Shown: piece by piece, positions 9,073-17,654 of the stretch | Position numbering within the stretch: the first letter of the stretch is position 1 | Layout of the letters: each line of letters opens with the position of its first letter | Source: BB31 sp964582525 | GTDB taxonomy: Bacteria; Pseudomonadota; Gammaproteobacteria; Beggiatoales; Beggiatoaceae | DNA length: 64,000 bases | Assembly (NCBI GenBank): GCA_964582525.1 | Contig: CAZOSP010000002.1 | Span: 8,283 to 72,282 of the forward strand | Direction of reading: 5' to 3' | Notes under the pieces: generated by a model | The model's input: only the letters and a program-made list of their open reading frames with translations | Databases searched by the model: none | Told to the model about the DNA's origin: nothing | Translations under genes and position numbers: made by a program

Positions 9073-10947
9073 ATGTACTCATTATGCCGATTTAGTCTTA
9101 CTGCTTTATTGTTGGCGTTGCTATTTTTCGCGCTCAACGCTCAAGCTGAACTTAAACCTTTACTTGTACCAAATTTGGATGTAGTCAGCAATAAATTTAT
9201 TGGTAAAAGTGTGATTGCTGATTCAATTGATAATCAATCACTTAATCAGCAATTTCGAGATCGAACTTATTATTATGATTTGGCACTGGATTCTACAGGT
9301 AAAGCGTATGTGTTGTACGCTAATCCTAAACCCGTTGCGCCGAATTCTTCCCTTCCTATCGATTTTGAAACTGAGCGTACAGATATTATTTTAGCTACGG
9401 AAACCACTTCTGGTTGGGACAAAATCACACTTAGTACGGATGGCGTATATCAGCCAGCAGGCTTGCAGATCGAAGCGGACAGTAATGATGTGCTGCACAT
9501 TATTTATATCCGTAAAACTGCTAAATTAATGGGCGGCGTACCAGCGCTAGTCGATTATTTGATGTATCGCAAGCTGCAAGATGGCTTATTATCAGAAGAA
9601 ATAGAGGTCGGTAACCTAGAGACTAACCCAGCTAACTTTGCCGGACTTGGCGGCTGGCGTACACGTATGGCAATTGCGCCTGATAATTCTGTATATATGT
9701 TGCGTGAAGGGGGAGTAGAAGGTTTGCTGCAACCTCTATTGAATTTGTTAAGCCCAGATGGTGAAGGTAATTGGACTATGCAGCCTATCTCTGGTTTACC
9801 TACAGCAAACTGGTATCGTTTGGCAAAATTTTTAATTGATAAGGCGGGACAACCGCATATCATTTATGCTGATTACGCTTACAATAATGCTGGGCAGGTT
9901 TATACGTCAGGCGGTTTTGCCGGACTGGAACATTTTGGTTTTCATAATCTTTGGTACGCCACCGCGGCTACCTTAACCGGGCAAGGTTGGAATGCCACAC
10001 AATTAGATGAAGACCCTGCTAGCTCTCTGCCTACTTTGTACAATTTTCAATTTTGGCCAGATTTAGCTTTGGATGAAAACAATCATCCTTCTGTTGCTAA
10101 CTGGCTATGGAAAGCAGGCACAGTGCTGCCGGGCTATGGTGCTTCTACCGTATTTTTTCAACGTGACGGTGCCGGAAACTGGACAACTAACCGCGCTACC
10201 CGTACTTTTGATAACGCCGGTTTAAGTTATATCCCTAATGGCTCGTTAGCAGGCATGGGTCCTGGATTAGTGAAAAATAGTGATGGTTGGCATGGTGTGT
10301 GGGATAGTTCACATCCACGCCCATTTGAACATTCTTTTGGACGAGGTGGCATTTTGTATCGCTACAGTCCCGATGGAAAAGACTGGTCCTATTATCAACC
10401 ATTGGCAGAGTTTTCTGCAGAAGGTTATTGCCTTACAGAAATTGATTCGCAACATCGCCTAAATGTTTTAGTGCTTGGTGATCATACAGATACACAATTA
10501 TATTTACTGCGCTATCAATTACCCGATAGCAATTTAATGGAGGTATTCTCAGATCGTCGTTATTACTACAATGGCGAACCGGTTACTTTACATGCGCGGA
10601 TTCAAAGCGGGGCGGTGGGTGATTTTTATGTGGCAACGATTAGTGATGCCCGACCAGAAATTAATCAGCCTTCTGAAATATGGCAGTTGACCTCCACTTT
10701 AGCCTGGCAAAAAATCACTGATTTAAGCCAACTCAAGCCTTTGTTAAGTTTACCAGTAGGTGCGGGTCTGAACTTTAATGCTGCAATCAGCACCATCGCC
10801 GCCAAACAAGTTCCGTTTGATAAACCTGATACAGATTATACTTTGTATTCACTGGTCACCCGCCCAAACACTGATATTACTGCTGGTGAATGGATTACCC
10901 CTCTGTACGCAAAATCCATTACTGTCAATAAGAGTTTACCGCAATGA
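9073..10947 (+). CDS. Secreted protein of unknown function, possible beta-propeller
   Basis: I do not recognise the family. The 624-residue product begins with a clear Sec signal peptide ending AQA at about residue 25. The body repeats short segments of the pattern D-x-x-G-x-x-Y/H-I/V-x-Y (DSTGKAYVLYANP, DKAGQPHIIYADY, DSNDVLHIIYIRK, DENNHPSVANWLW), which recalls Asp-box or BNR-type propeller blades. The C-terminal ~120 residues resemble a separate beta-sandwich. A GGGAGAAATTAA precedes the ATG. It overlaps the next gene by four bases, so the two are translationally coupled and probably part of one surface-product operon (9073-15293). Confidence 0.75.
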   Translation: MYSLCRFSLTALLLALLFFALNAQAELKPLLVPNLDVVSNKFIGKSVIADSIDNQSLNQQFRDRTYYYDLALDSTGKAYVLYANPKPVAPNSSLPIDFETERTDIILATETTSGWDKITLSTDGVYQPAGLQIEADSNDVLHIIYIRKTAKLMGGVPALVDYLMYRKLQDGLLSEEIEVGNLETNPANFAGLGGWRTRMAIAPDNSVYMLREGGVEGLLQPLLNLLSPDGEGNWTMQPISGLPTANWYRLAKFLIDKAGQPHIIYADYAYNNAGQVYTSGGFAGLEHFGFHNLWYATAATLTGQGWNATQLDEDPASSLPTLYNFQFWPDLALDENNHPSVANWLWKAGTVLPGYGASTVFFQRDGAGNWTTNRATRTFDNAGLSYIPNGSLAGMGPGLVKNSDGWHGVWDSSHPRPFEHSFGRGGILYRYSPDGKDWSYYQPLAEFSAEGYCLTEIDSQHRLNVLVLGDHTDTQLYLLRYQLPDSNLMEVFSDRRYYYNGEPVTLHARIQSGAVGDFYVATISDARPEINQPSEIWQLTSTLAWQKITDLSQLKPLLSLPVGAGLNFNAAISTIAAKQVPFDKPDTDYTLYSLVTRPNTDITAGEWITPLYAKSITVNKSLPQ

Positions 10948-12104
10948 TTTTAAATCACTTAAAAAAGCTCATACCATTACCACTAAAACGCGCTATTGCT
11001 GAACCTTTACGGCGTGTTTTATGCCCACCATTGCCGCCGCCAATAGTAAACGAAACGCTGCAAGTAGCGGCAGCCGGTAAACCCGGTACAGTAAATCTAT
11101 GGTGGGATGAACTAGAAAAAATTACTAACAAGAGCATTTTTCCAGAACTAACTCAGACAGCCAAACAGGCTTGCGCAGACATCCGTGAAGCTTATCGTCC
11201 CGTATTAAAACGCTACGGGGTAAATGCTGATGATTTTTTCTGGGGTAGCATTAAAAATGAAGAAGCTGAAGCACTGTACCAACTGGTGCTAGAGCGTAAA
11301 CCTCAAGTGACCTATCAAATCGGCACATTTGTTGGTTACTCGGCTTTGGTGATTGCACATGCGTTACGTGCCAACGGTAACGGCATACTGGTTGCCGTTG
11401 ATCCAGAAATTCCGCATCGTACTTTTATTAATCCGGTCAACATCGCACGCGAAGCCGCTAAAGTACAAAGTTTAGATGCTTATATTCGCTTTGAGCACGG
11501 TTGGCATTCAGGTGCCTTAGGTGATTATCTAGGGCTAGGCTTAAAGCGTCAAATCCCCATTGTCGGTTTGTCTGTGATGGAAAGCATTAAAGAAAAAGGC
11601 ATCGATTTAGCGTTTATTGACGGTGATCATTCGACTGCCTGCACCTTAACGGATTTTTTGTTGCTCAAAGATTATCTCAACGTCAACGGCGTTGCGGTAT
11701 TCCACGATGTACTGTCTTGGCCTACCGTAGCCCAAGCCATTTTCTTGATTTGGCATGATATTCATTACTTTGTGCGCGGCACAGCAGCGTATTTCGCGCT
11801 AGATGTACGGCGTGGGCAAGATGGGCTGGCAATTTTAGAGCGCATTGCCGATGAAAATTTTCCCACTTTACGCTTGAAACTCGAAAATATGCAAGGACAG
11901 CCAATTGCTGATGCAAAGGTTGAAATACCTTGTGTTAAGTTATTTGCAACCAGTGATGCAGATGGTGCTATTTATGCCCTTGCAGAAATTCCTGCGGGCG
12001 TTGATATAAAAATATCTCATCCTGACTACGCGGTTTATCAAGGGCAGTTAGCACAAGGCACGCGGGGCGATTTTGTGGATGTTACCGTAAAACTAGCTGT
12101 TTAA
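10944..12104 (+). CDS. Class I SAM-dependent methyltransferase with C-terminal beta domain
   Basis: The 386-residue protein has a Rossmann methyltransferase domain at about 70-300: QIGTFVGYSALVIA (glycine-rich motif I), AVDPE (acidic motif II), DLAFIDGDHS and FHDVLSW, a pattern typical of Methyltransf_24-like enzymes. Residues ~310-386 (ENMQGQPIADAKVEI onward) look like a carboxypeptidase-regulatory-type beta-sandwich, an unusual partner for a methyltransferase. The ATGA overlap with the preceding gene points to one operon. The substrate is unknown; a sugar or surface-glycan substrate is an inference from the neighbours. Confidence 0.8.
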   Translation: MILNHLKKLIPLPLKRAIAEPLRRVLCPPLPPPIVNETLQVAAAGKPGTVNLWWDELEKITNKSIFPELTQTAKQACADIREAYRPVLKRYGVNADDFFWGSIKNEEAEALYQLVLERKPQVTYQIGTFVGYSALVIAHALRANGNGILVAVDPEIPHRTFINPVNIAREAAKVQSLDAYIRFEHGWHSGALGDYLGLGLKRQIPIVGLSVMESIKEKGIDLAFIDGDHSTACTLTDFLLLKDYLNVNGVAVFHDVLSWPTVAQAIFLIWHDIHYFVRGTAAYFALDVRRGQDGLAILERIADENFPTLRLKLENMQGQPIADAKVEIPCVKLFATSDADGAIYALAEIPAGVDIKISHPDYAVYQGQLAQGTRGDFVDVTVKLAV

Positions 12105-12231
12105 ATACTGAGTAAAACCTGAGCCGATATTTAGTTGACAGTGAGCTAAACACCATGCTTGTGCACTCTATATGTTTGTCCTTAAGACCTGTCTAACAGC
12201 CATATTCTTAAAAACAAAAAACGCCAATTCT

Positions 12232-13671
12232 ATGTCTAAGTTCCCTCATCCTCACGACGACTGGCCTTTACTTGCGCGGATGCGCCTAGCCGCAGAAAAC
12301 ACCTTGCAACGCGGTGCAGCATACGGGATTCCTAGCTTGCCTCGACAGCGCGGCGATTTGCCCAAACTTCACATTGACGCGGCTCATTTCACTACCCAAC
12401 AACTGCAAGCTGCCTTAAATTCGTTGCCGCCTGAAGGTGGACAGATTTATTTACCAGCAGGACGCTTAATTTTTACTGAACCTTTGCGCTTGCCTAATCA
12501 TGTGCATTTAATCGGCAGCTTCGCTACAGAATTAATTTTTCGCAGTGCCGACTTTGGCTTAGTCATCCAGGGACATAAAAATGCACTGGCACAAGGCATC
12601 CACTTGGAAAATCTACATATTCGTCACGAAGGCGAACAGCGTTTTTCTGCCGCCGTCTTCATTACCGAAGCCTTTGATCTCTATCTGAAAAATGTGCATA
12701 TCCACGCGCCATTTGCTGTAGGTTTTTTACTCTCTGATCAGGTTTATCGAGTGCGCATGACGCAATGTTCAGTGTATCACGCTGGGTTGGTGGGATTTAT
12801 GCTAATACGCGATGTTGCCGATTGCGTGTTGCAAGAATGTGTGGCGGAACACTGTATGCAGGGCGGGATTTTTTTCACTGATCTTAAATTGCCACCTGGC
12901 ATGTCGCCGTTGGATTTTGACGGGCAGATTTACCACACCATTAAAGTCATTGGCAATTTTGCACCCTTTGCACCCAACGATCCTACCCCACAACGTAATA
13001 GTTTACTCAATTGCACCTTTGCGCGTAATCGTAAAATGGGCATCACCACTGATGGCACTGGCAATTTACGCATAATTAACTGCATTATTGCCGAAAATGA
13101 CTGTGAAGGCATTACGCTCGATAATGGCACTTGGAATTGCGAAGTGTTAAATAGCCATATTTACGGCAATGGCTGGCGGGGCTTGCAACATGAGCAAGAA
13201 TTAACGGAAGACTTCGTAGAAAAAATGGGCTTAATGCCTGATGGTGGCTCGAAAGCCAAATTACCCGGCGTGAGCTTGGACAATGCCGCTTACTGTCGCA
13301 TTGAAAACAATTTAATCGAAAAAAACTGGGGGGACGGCGTTAAATTCGTGCGTGCAGGCTATGCTTGCACTATCGCCAACAACCTGATCAGTCACAACAA
13401 CCGAGGCAGTAATGATGAATTTCATTTCTTCGGTATCCTCATTGGTGTCGCTGAACGTCAACATCCTGAGCAAAGCGACTTTCCTAGTTGCCATAATCGC
13501 ATTACTAACAATGACATCATTGGTTCGCACTATGCAGGCGTTCACTTGCTACCCAACACGACTGGCAATATATTGCGCGACAACCGCATTCAAGACGCGA
13601 TTTGTATGCCAATAGAAGATCATGCCGGCAAAGGTAATCAAATTGAACCACAGGGAGCAAACCTGTATTGA
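12232..13671 (+). CDS. Right-handed parallel beta-helix protein (NosD/pectate-lyase-like)
   Basis: The protein (479 residues from ATG 12232) has serial coils rich in NN, GN and N-x-I motifs (LRIINCIIAENDCEGI, CRIENNLIEKNWGDGV, NRITNNDIIGSHYAGV), the signature of a parallel beta-helix of carbohydrate-binding or polysaccharide lyase/epimerase type. An in-frame ATG at 12172 would add 20 hydrophobic and basic residues. Neither start has a good ribosome-binding site. No certain catalytic motif is visible. Its stop codon overlaps the TTG start of the next gene, which supports one operon for polysaccharide handling. Confidence 0.8.
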   Translation: MSKFPHPHDDWPLLARMRLAAENTLQRGAAYGIPSLPRQRGDLPKLHIDAAHFTTQQLQAALNSLPPEGGQIYLPAGRLIFTEPLRLPNHVHLIGSFATELIFRSADFGLVIQGHKNALAQGIHLENLHIRHEGEQRFSAAVFITEAFDLYLKNVHIHAPFAVGFLLSDQVYRVRMTQCSVYHAGLVGFMLIRDVADCVLQECVAEHCMQGGIFFTDLKLPPGMSPLDFDGQIYHTIKVIGNFAPFAPNDPTPQRNSLLNCTFARNRKMGITTDGTGNLRIINCIIAENDCEGITLDNGTWNCEVLNSHIYGNGWRGLQHEQELTEDFVEKMGLMPDGGSKAKLPGVSLDNAAYCRIENNLIEKNWGDGVKFVRAGYACTIANNLISHNNRGSNDEFHFFGILIGVAERQHPEQSDFPSCHNRITNNDIIGSHYAGVHLLPNTTGNILRDNRIQDAICMPIEDHAGKGNQIEPQGANLY

Positions 13672-15293
13672 ACAGCGCACCATCAAATTCGCTCATTTTT
13701 AGTTGGCAAACAAGCAAAGATTGGGCTTTTTGGCTATTGCCTTGGCTCATTATCCTGTTGGGTATTGCGCTACGCTTGCAACAATACAGCCTAGATCGTT
13801 CACTATGGCTGGATGAGTTGTTTTTTGCCACCAATTTTTTAGAACGCGATTTTTTTCAATTATTTCAATTACCGCTAGATTACAGCAGCAGCCATGTTGC
13901 GCCGCCAGGTTTTATGCTGCTCAGCTTTATTATGGTCAAACTATTTGGTCTAAGTGAAGCTGTACTGCGTTTTCTACCGTTAGCCTGTGGCATTGGTGCT
14001 TTATTCTTATTTAAGTGGCTAGGAGATAAAATTTTATCCTCGACAGCACGTCCTATTGCCTTATTTTTATTCGCTGTCTCTGATGCCTTAATTTATTACA
14101 GTGCCGAATTCAAACAATATTCCTGTGATGTATTAATTACGCTTGCCTTACTCTTATGGTTTGTCCATTTACAACAACAACCATTAACGCAACGCGCACT
14201 TGGGTGGCTTGCTGTGATAGGAAGCGTACTAATATGGTTTTCCCATCCAGCGGCTTTTATACTGGCTTCATTTGGTTTGTATATTGGTTTACGCAGCCTT
14301 TGGCAACATGATTGGCACAAGATTCCTACACTATTAGGCGTAGCCAGTCTATGGGCATTGAGTTTTTGGCTAATGTATTACACCGTAGGCGGTAATGTAA
14401 AAGATTCAGAAATTGGTCGTTGGTTAGTCACTTTTTGGCATTTACAGCAAGCCTTTATGCCAACATTAAACCATGAAGCATTAAATTGGTTAACGCAACG
14501 CCTTTGGTCTGTTCTTGACTATCCAGCCGGTCTTACCCATGTCGTCGTTGTTGTTTGGTTTATGAGTATGGGGTTTGTGTTCTTTTTATTTAAAAAACAA
14601 ACTCATATTATTCTATGGCTAGTATTACCCATTGCATTCGCAATAATAGCCTCTTATTTTGAAAAATTTCCATTTGCAGATCGTTTGATTTTATTTATTT
14701 TGCCAAGTATCTACCTTTTATTAGCCGAAGGTATTGCACACTTACGTTTCACCTCACCCGTTTTAGAGAAAAGCGCGTGGCTAATTATTCTGAATAGTAT
14801 TTTAATACTAAGTATTGTGGCTTATATTACCAACTTTCCTATTTACAAAAAGCAGTATCGCCAAGAAATCAAACCCATACTGAGTTATATTGAACAACAT
14901 AAACAACCGCAAGATAGTTTTTATATCTATCACTGGGCAGAACCCGCATTACGATTTTATGGAAAAGAATATGATTTTAATCATAAAGAATGCGTATTGA
15001 TCAATGAAGTTCCTAAGCAAGAATATACACGAGAAATCGACTTTTATCGCCAGCAAAAAAATCTGCCCGTAACACCGTTTCAACAGCAAAAATGTATTTT
15101 AGGGGTTGCCAGCGAATTTGATTTATCCTTGATTGATCTTGAAAAAATACGCGATTCAGGACGTTATTGGTTTGTTTTCTCTCATATTATGCCAAGCGAC
15201 TATCATCGCTTCATAGCGTATTTAGATCAACACGCCCAACGCCTAGATGCCGTGCTTCAGCCCGGTTCAGCCGCATTTTTATATCAATTCTAA
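13668..15293 (+). CDS. GT39-like membrane glycosyltransferase (PMT_2/ArnT-type)
   Basis: This polytopic protein (541 residues, about 10 membrane helices) has the conserved acidic segment of lipid-linked glycosyltransferases just after the first helix (DRSLWLDELFFA) and an APPGFMLL loop. It probably moves a sugar from a polyprenyl carrier to a protein, lipid or polysaccharide on the periplasmic side. The start is TTG in a TTGA overlap with the beta-helix gene, with CAGGGAGC 10 bases upstream. It closes the four-gene cluster starting at 9073. The acceptor cannot be inferred. Confidence 0.85.
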   Translation: MNSAPSNSLIFSWQTSKDWAFWLLPWLIILLGIALRLQQYSLDRSLWLDELFFATNFLERDFFQLFQLPLDYSSSHVAPPGFMLLSFIMVKLFGLSEAVLRFLPLACGIGALFLFKWLGDKILSSTARPIALFLFAVSDALIYYSAEFKQYSCDVLITLALLLWFVHLQQQPLTQRALGWLAVIGSVLIWFSHPAAFILASFGLYIGLRSLWQHDWHKIPTLLGVASLWALSFWLMYYTVGGNVKDSEIGRWLVTFWHLQQAFMPTLNHEALNWLTQRLWSVLDYPAGLTHVVVVVWFMSMGFVFFLFKKQTHIILWLVLPIAFAIIASYFEKFPFADRLILFILPSIYLLLAEGIAHLRFTSPVLEKSAWLIILNSILILSIVAYITNFPIYKKQYRQEIKPILSYIEQHKQPQDSFYIYHWAEPALRFYGKEYDFNHKECVLINEVPKQEYTREIDFYRQQKNLPVTPFQQQKCILGVASEFDLSLIDLEKIRDSGRYWFVFSHIMPSDYHRFIAYLDQHAQRLDAVLQPGSAAFLYQF

Positions 15294-15656
15294 GCCAGTG
15301 CTGGTGTTATACCTCCCGCGGTCAGCTTTTCCAATTTTGGAGTGCAGCCGTAGCTTGGCAGGTCAAGTTCGCAGCCCCAAAAAAACCGCGTAACCCAGGC
15401 AAACAACCTGGTGACCAAGGTTTCGGGCATACCCAAATATTGCCGATAACAAGCATTGAACATCACCAAGCTTGCCAGCAACCTGGTGCGTCTCCCTGGC
15501 GCTATTTGGAGCAGGTGATTCGAGAAAGACGTGCGGGTAGAAATACACCGCCGCTGCTGCCCGCTCCTATTTTGGGGGGGCTGAACGGTTACGCGATGCC
15601 CTGCATCGCTTCACCGCAGAAGCGTTACAAATCTAAGCGCAGATTCGACGGTATTG
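15294..15656. other. Intergenic region with a long shared non-coding block
   Basis: Bases 15318-15395 share a block with 37594-37690: GCGGTCAGCTTTTCC, TTTTGGAGTG, CCGTAGCTTG, then an AAAAAACCGCG end. The remainder (15396-15656) has only short open frames that I do not recognise and could be decayed mobile sequence. Confidence 0.5.
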
Positions 15657-16151
15657 TTAATAAGCTTGTCGCTTGTCACTTAGCTTCCAATTATCTAGCA
15701 GTGCTTGGCACTCGTGGCGTAAAAAATCGGCGTGAATAGCTATATCCGCCGCACCGAGTTGGTTCATTTGCTGATTACTAATGGGTAATTCATTAAAGCC
15801 AAGTTTCTGCACGTCCTCAATGCTTGTCCCATAAACAATGCGCTTAATGCCCGCCCAATGAATGGCGGAGAAACACATGGGGCAAGGTTCGGTGGTGGAG
15901 TAAATGATACAGTCGGATAAATCGTGTTGTCGCAGCAAGCGGCTGGCTGCGCGGATGGCGTTGACTTCAGCGTGACATGTCGCATCTGCATCGCGCAACA
16001 CGGTGTTGTGAGCCACCACCAAAATCTCTCCGTACCTGACAATACAGGCACCAAACGGACCGCCGTCCCCGCTTTTTGAGTTTTCATCGGCACTGCGGAT
16101 GGCTTGCCGCATGGTTTCTTCGCAAGGCAAAAACGTCTGCTTGTTATTCAT
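15657..16151 (-). CDS. Nucleoside/guanine deaminase family protein
   Basis: Zinc deaminase of the CMP/dCMP-deaminase superfamily. It shows CHAEVNAI (zinc His plus proton-shuttle Glu) and TEPCPMCFSAIHW (two zinc cysteines). The 164-residue length and the C-terminal extension (GTSIEDVQKLGFNELPIS) fit bacterial guanine-deaminase (GuaD-like) enzymes better than TadA, although the exact substrate is uncertain. It stands alone and faces away from the glycosyltransferase cluster. Confidence 0.88.
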   Translation of the reverse strand: MNNKQTFLPCEETMRQAIRSADENSKSGDGGPFGACIVRYGEILVVAHNTVLRDADATCHAEVNAIRAASRLLRQHDLSDCIIYSTTEPCPMCFSAIHWAGIKRIVYGTSIEDVQKLGFNELPISNQQMNQLGAADIAIHADFLRHECQALLDNWKLSDKRQAY

Positions 16152-16231
16152 ACATGATTCCCGAAATGATAGGTTTCAGCCGCATTATGGCGCGTACAAA
16201 TATCAAACATGAGATCGCGCTTGTGGCGATC

Positions 16232-16711
16232 TTATAAGCCTTGCTTGTCTATCGCAACTGCATGGTGAGTAAAGGCTTGCAGGGCTTTACGCATTTTTGT
16301 CACCACTGCTGCGCCGCATTCGCCTAATTGATACTGCGTTGCCAGATGCTGTGGGTCTTGATACGCCAAACGGACCGCGCCATCGGCTTCTTCCCAGACC
16401 TGAACTTTAAGCGGCAATTCTATGCCAAGACGCGGATTACACTGCATCAGTGCGGTGCCGATTTTAGGGCTACCAAAAATCAACAGCGCATTAGGAGGCA
16501 GTTCTAAACCCGCTTGTTCCGCGCCTGCCGCGTGATCAATCAGCCCGAACACTTGAAGCTGTTTACTTTCCACAATCGTTTGTAAACGCTGCATAGTGAC
16601 GCTAACAGAATGCGCACTGTTTAGCGTAATCAGACCTTCAGGTGCAGTTTCTGCCAGCACGGGGAACACCATGTTCACGTACAATAGTCCTATAAGTGTA
16701 TAAATTCGCAT
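16232..16711 (-). CDS. DUF302 domain protein with signal peptide
   Basis: The 159-residue protein has a cleavable signal peptide (ending VLAETA) and a DUF302 domain: VFGLIDHAAGAEQAGLELPP, LLIFGSPKIGTALM and VWEEADGAVRLAYQDP. DUF302 proteins are small and of unknown function, commonly periplasmic. The gene follows the DoxX gene by 14 bases on the same strand, so the two are likely co-transcribed with the small membrane gene at 17401. Confidence 0.88.
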   Translation of the reverse strand: MRIYTLIGLLYVNMVFPVLAETAPEGLITLNSAHSVSVTMQRLQTIVESKQLQVFGLIDHAAGAEQAGLELPPNALLIFGSPKIGTALMQCNPRLGIELPLKVQVWEEADGAVRLAYQDPQHLATQYQLGECGAAVVTKMRKALQAFTHHAVAIDKQGL

Positions 16712-16725
16712 TTTATTTCTCCTTT

Positions 16726-17364
16726 TTACGCGCTGCGATAGCGTCTATGTAACCAATAATCCACGCTCACAAAGCGTCCGCCGCCGATAAAAAACAAAGC
16801 CAGCAGCATCATAAAATAGGTCGCCGCCCATTCGATGCCGTTGTTCAGCACCACCAAATTGCCTTGTTCGGTCAACCAGTTATAGTTGCCGTGTTCGCGC
16901 AAAATCTCTTTTGCCATGCCCAGCCGCTCCGCCGCACCGCTCGCGCTTTCCAGTTGCAAAACGCCCAAATGCTCGGAAGCAAACGGTGCTTTGGCACTGG
17001 CGATTGCCTGCCAGCCATGTTGCCCATGCACAGTCAACATGGCGACAATCATGGTTGCCATTAACGGCAGGCTAATCCAGCGTACTGCAAAGCCAAAGAC
17101 TAAAAATACCGCGCCTACCACTTCAGCACTGGTGGCGAGAAACGCCATCAGCAGCGGCGCGGGCAAACCCAGTCCCCAATCGGGATTGCCGAACCACTCG
17201 ACAATATTAGAAAATCCGCTGACTTTTTCCATGCCCGCCACCCAGAATACTGGGGCGAGATACAGCCGCAACGCCAGCGGTGCCAGCCAATCGACATGCC
17301 GCGTGGCATCCAGCAGGTCTTGCAGGCGGTTGGCTAGGTTAATGAAAAAATTAGTCTTTTTCAT
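16726..17364 (-). CDS. DoxX-family integral membrane protein
   Basis: The 212-residue protein has about four membrane helices and the DoxX pattern: LALRLYLAPVFWVAGMEKVS at the N-terminus, LMAFLATSAEVVGAVFLVFG and LPLMATMIVAMLTVHG. DoxX-like proteins (HvfX type) frequently accompany copper-peptide (HvfA/bufferin-like) genes, and such a peptide gene lies 2.1 kb upstream on the same strand (19485-20043). That link is an inference. Confidence 0.88.
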   Translation of the reverse strand: MKKTNFFINLANRLQDLLDATRHVDWLAPLALRLYLAPVFWVAGMEKVSGFSNIVEWFGNPDWGLGLPAPLLMAFLATSAEVVGAVFLVFGFAVRWISLPLMATMIVAMLTVHGQHGWQAIASAKAPFASEHLGVLQLESASGAAERLGMAKEILREHGNYNWLTEQGNLVVLNNGIEWAATYFMMLLALFFIGGGRFVSVDYWLHRRYRSA

Positions 17365-17400
17365 GGTTAATCTCCAAGCTTAATAGGCAAGGCTTTATGC

Positions 17401-17628
17401 CTATTGCGTCTCTGTTTTCGCGCCCGGTAGTGCGCAACTCAAGGCTTGATTTTGAAAGCCCAATTTTGACCAGATAATCACGCCTGGGCAAATGCCACTG
17501 ATAGCGGCGAAAATCAGCATCGCGGGCGGTAGGTATAGAACCCAATGGATATTGTTAAAGCCACTCAACCAGATGCCGAGCAGTGTTAGCGCGGCGATGG
17601 TCAGCAGGGTCATGCGTATGGCGGTCAT
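17401..17628 (-). CDS. Small inner-membrane protein (DUF2892-like)
   Basis: The 75-residue protein has two hydrophobic helices; the second contains GICPGV, reminiscent of the CP motif of DUF2892/YgaP-type membrane domains. An AGGAG lies upstream of the ATG. It heads a small same-strand group with DoxX and DUF302 genes. Function unknown. Confidence 0.65.
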   Translation of the reverse strand: MTAIRMTLLTIAALTLLGIWLSGFNNIHWVLYLPPAMLIFAAISGICPGVIIWSKLGFQNQALSCALPGAKTETQ

Positions 17629-17654
17629 AGTAAAACTCCTTATGGATAATGAGG

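Noticed and set aside
15363..15548. Minus-strand frame with LSAIFGYARNLGHQVVCLG
   Set aside because: It looked like a possible transposase remnant, but it covers the shared non-coding block and I could not match it to any family.
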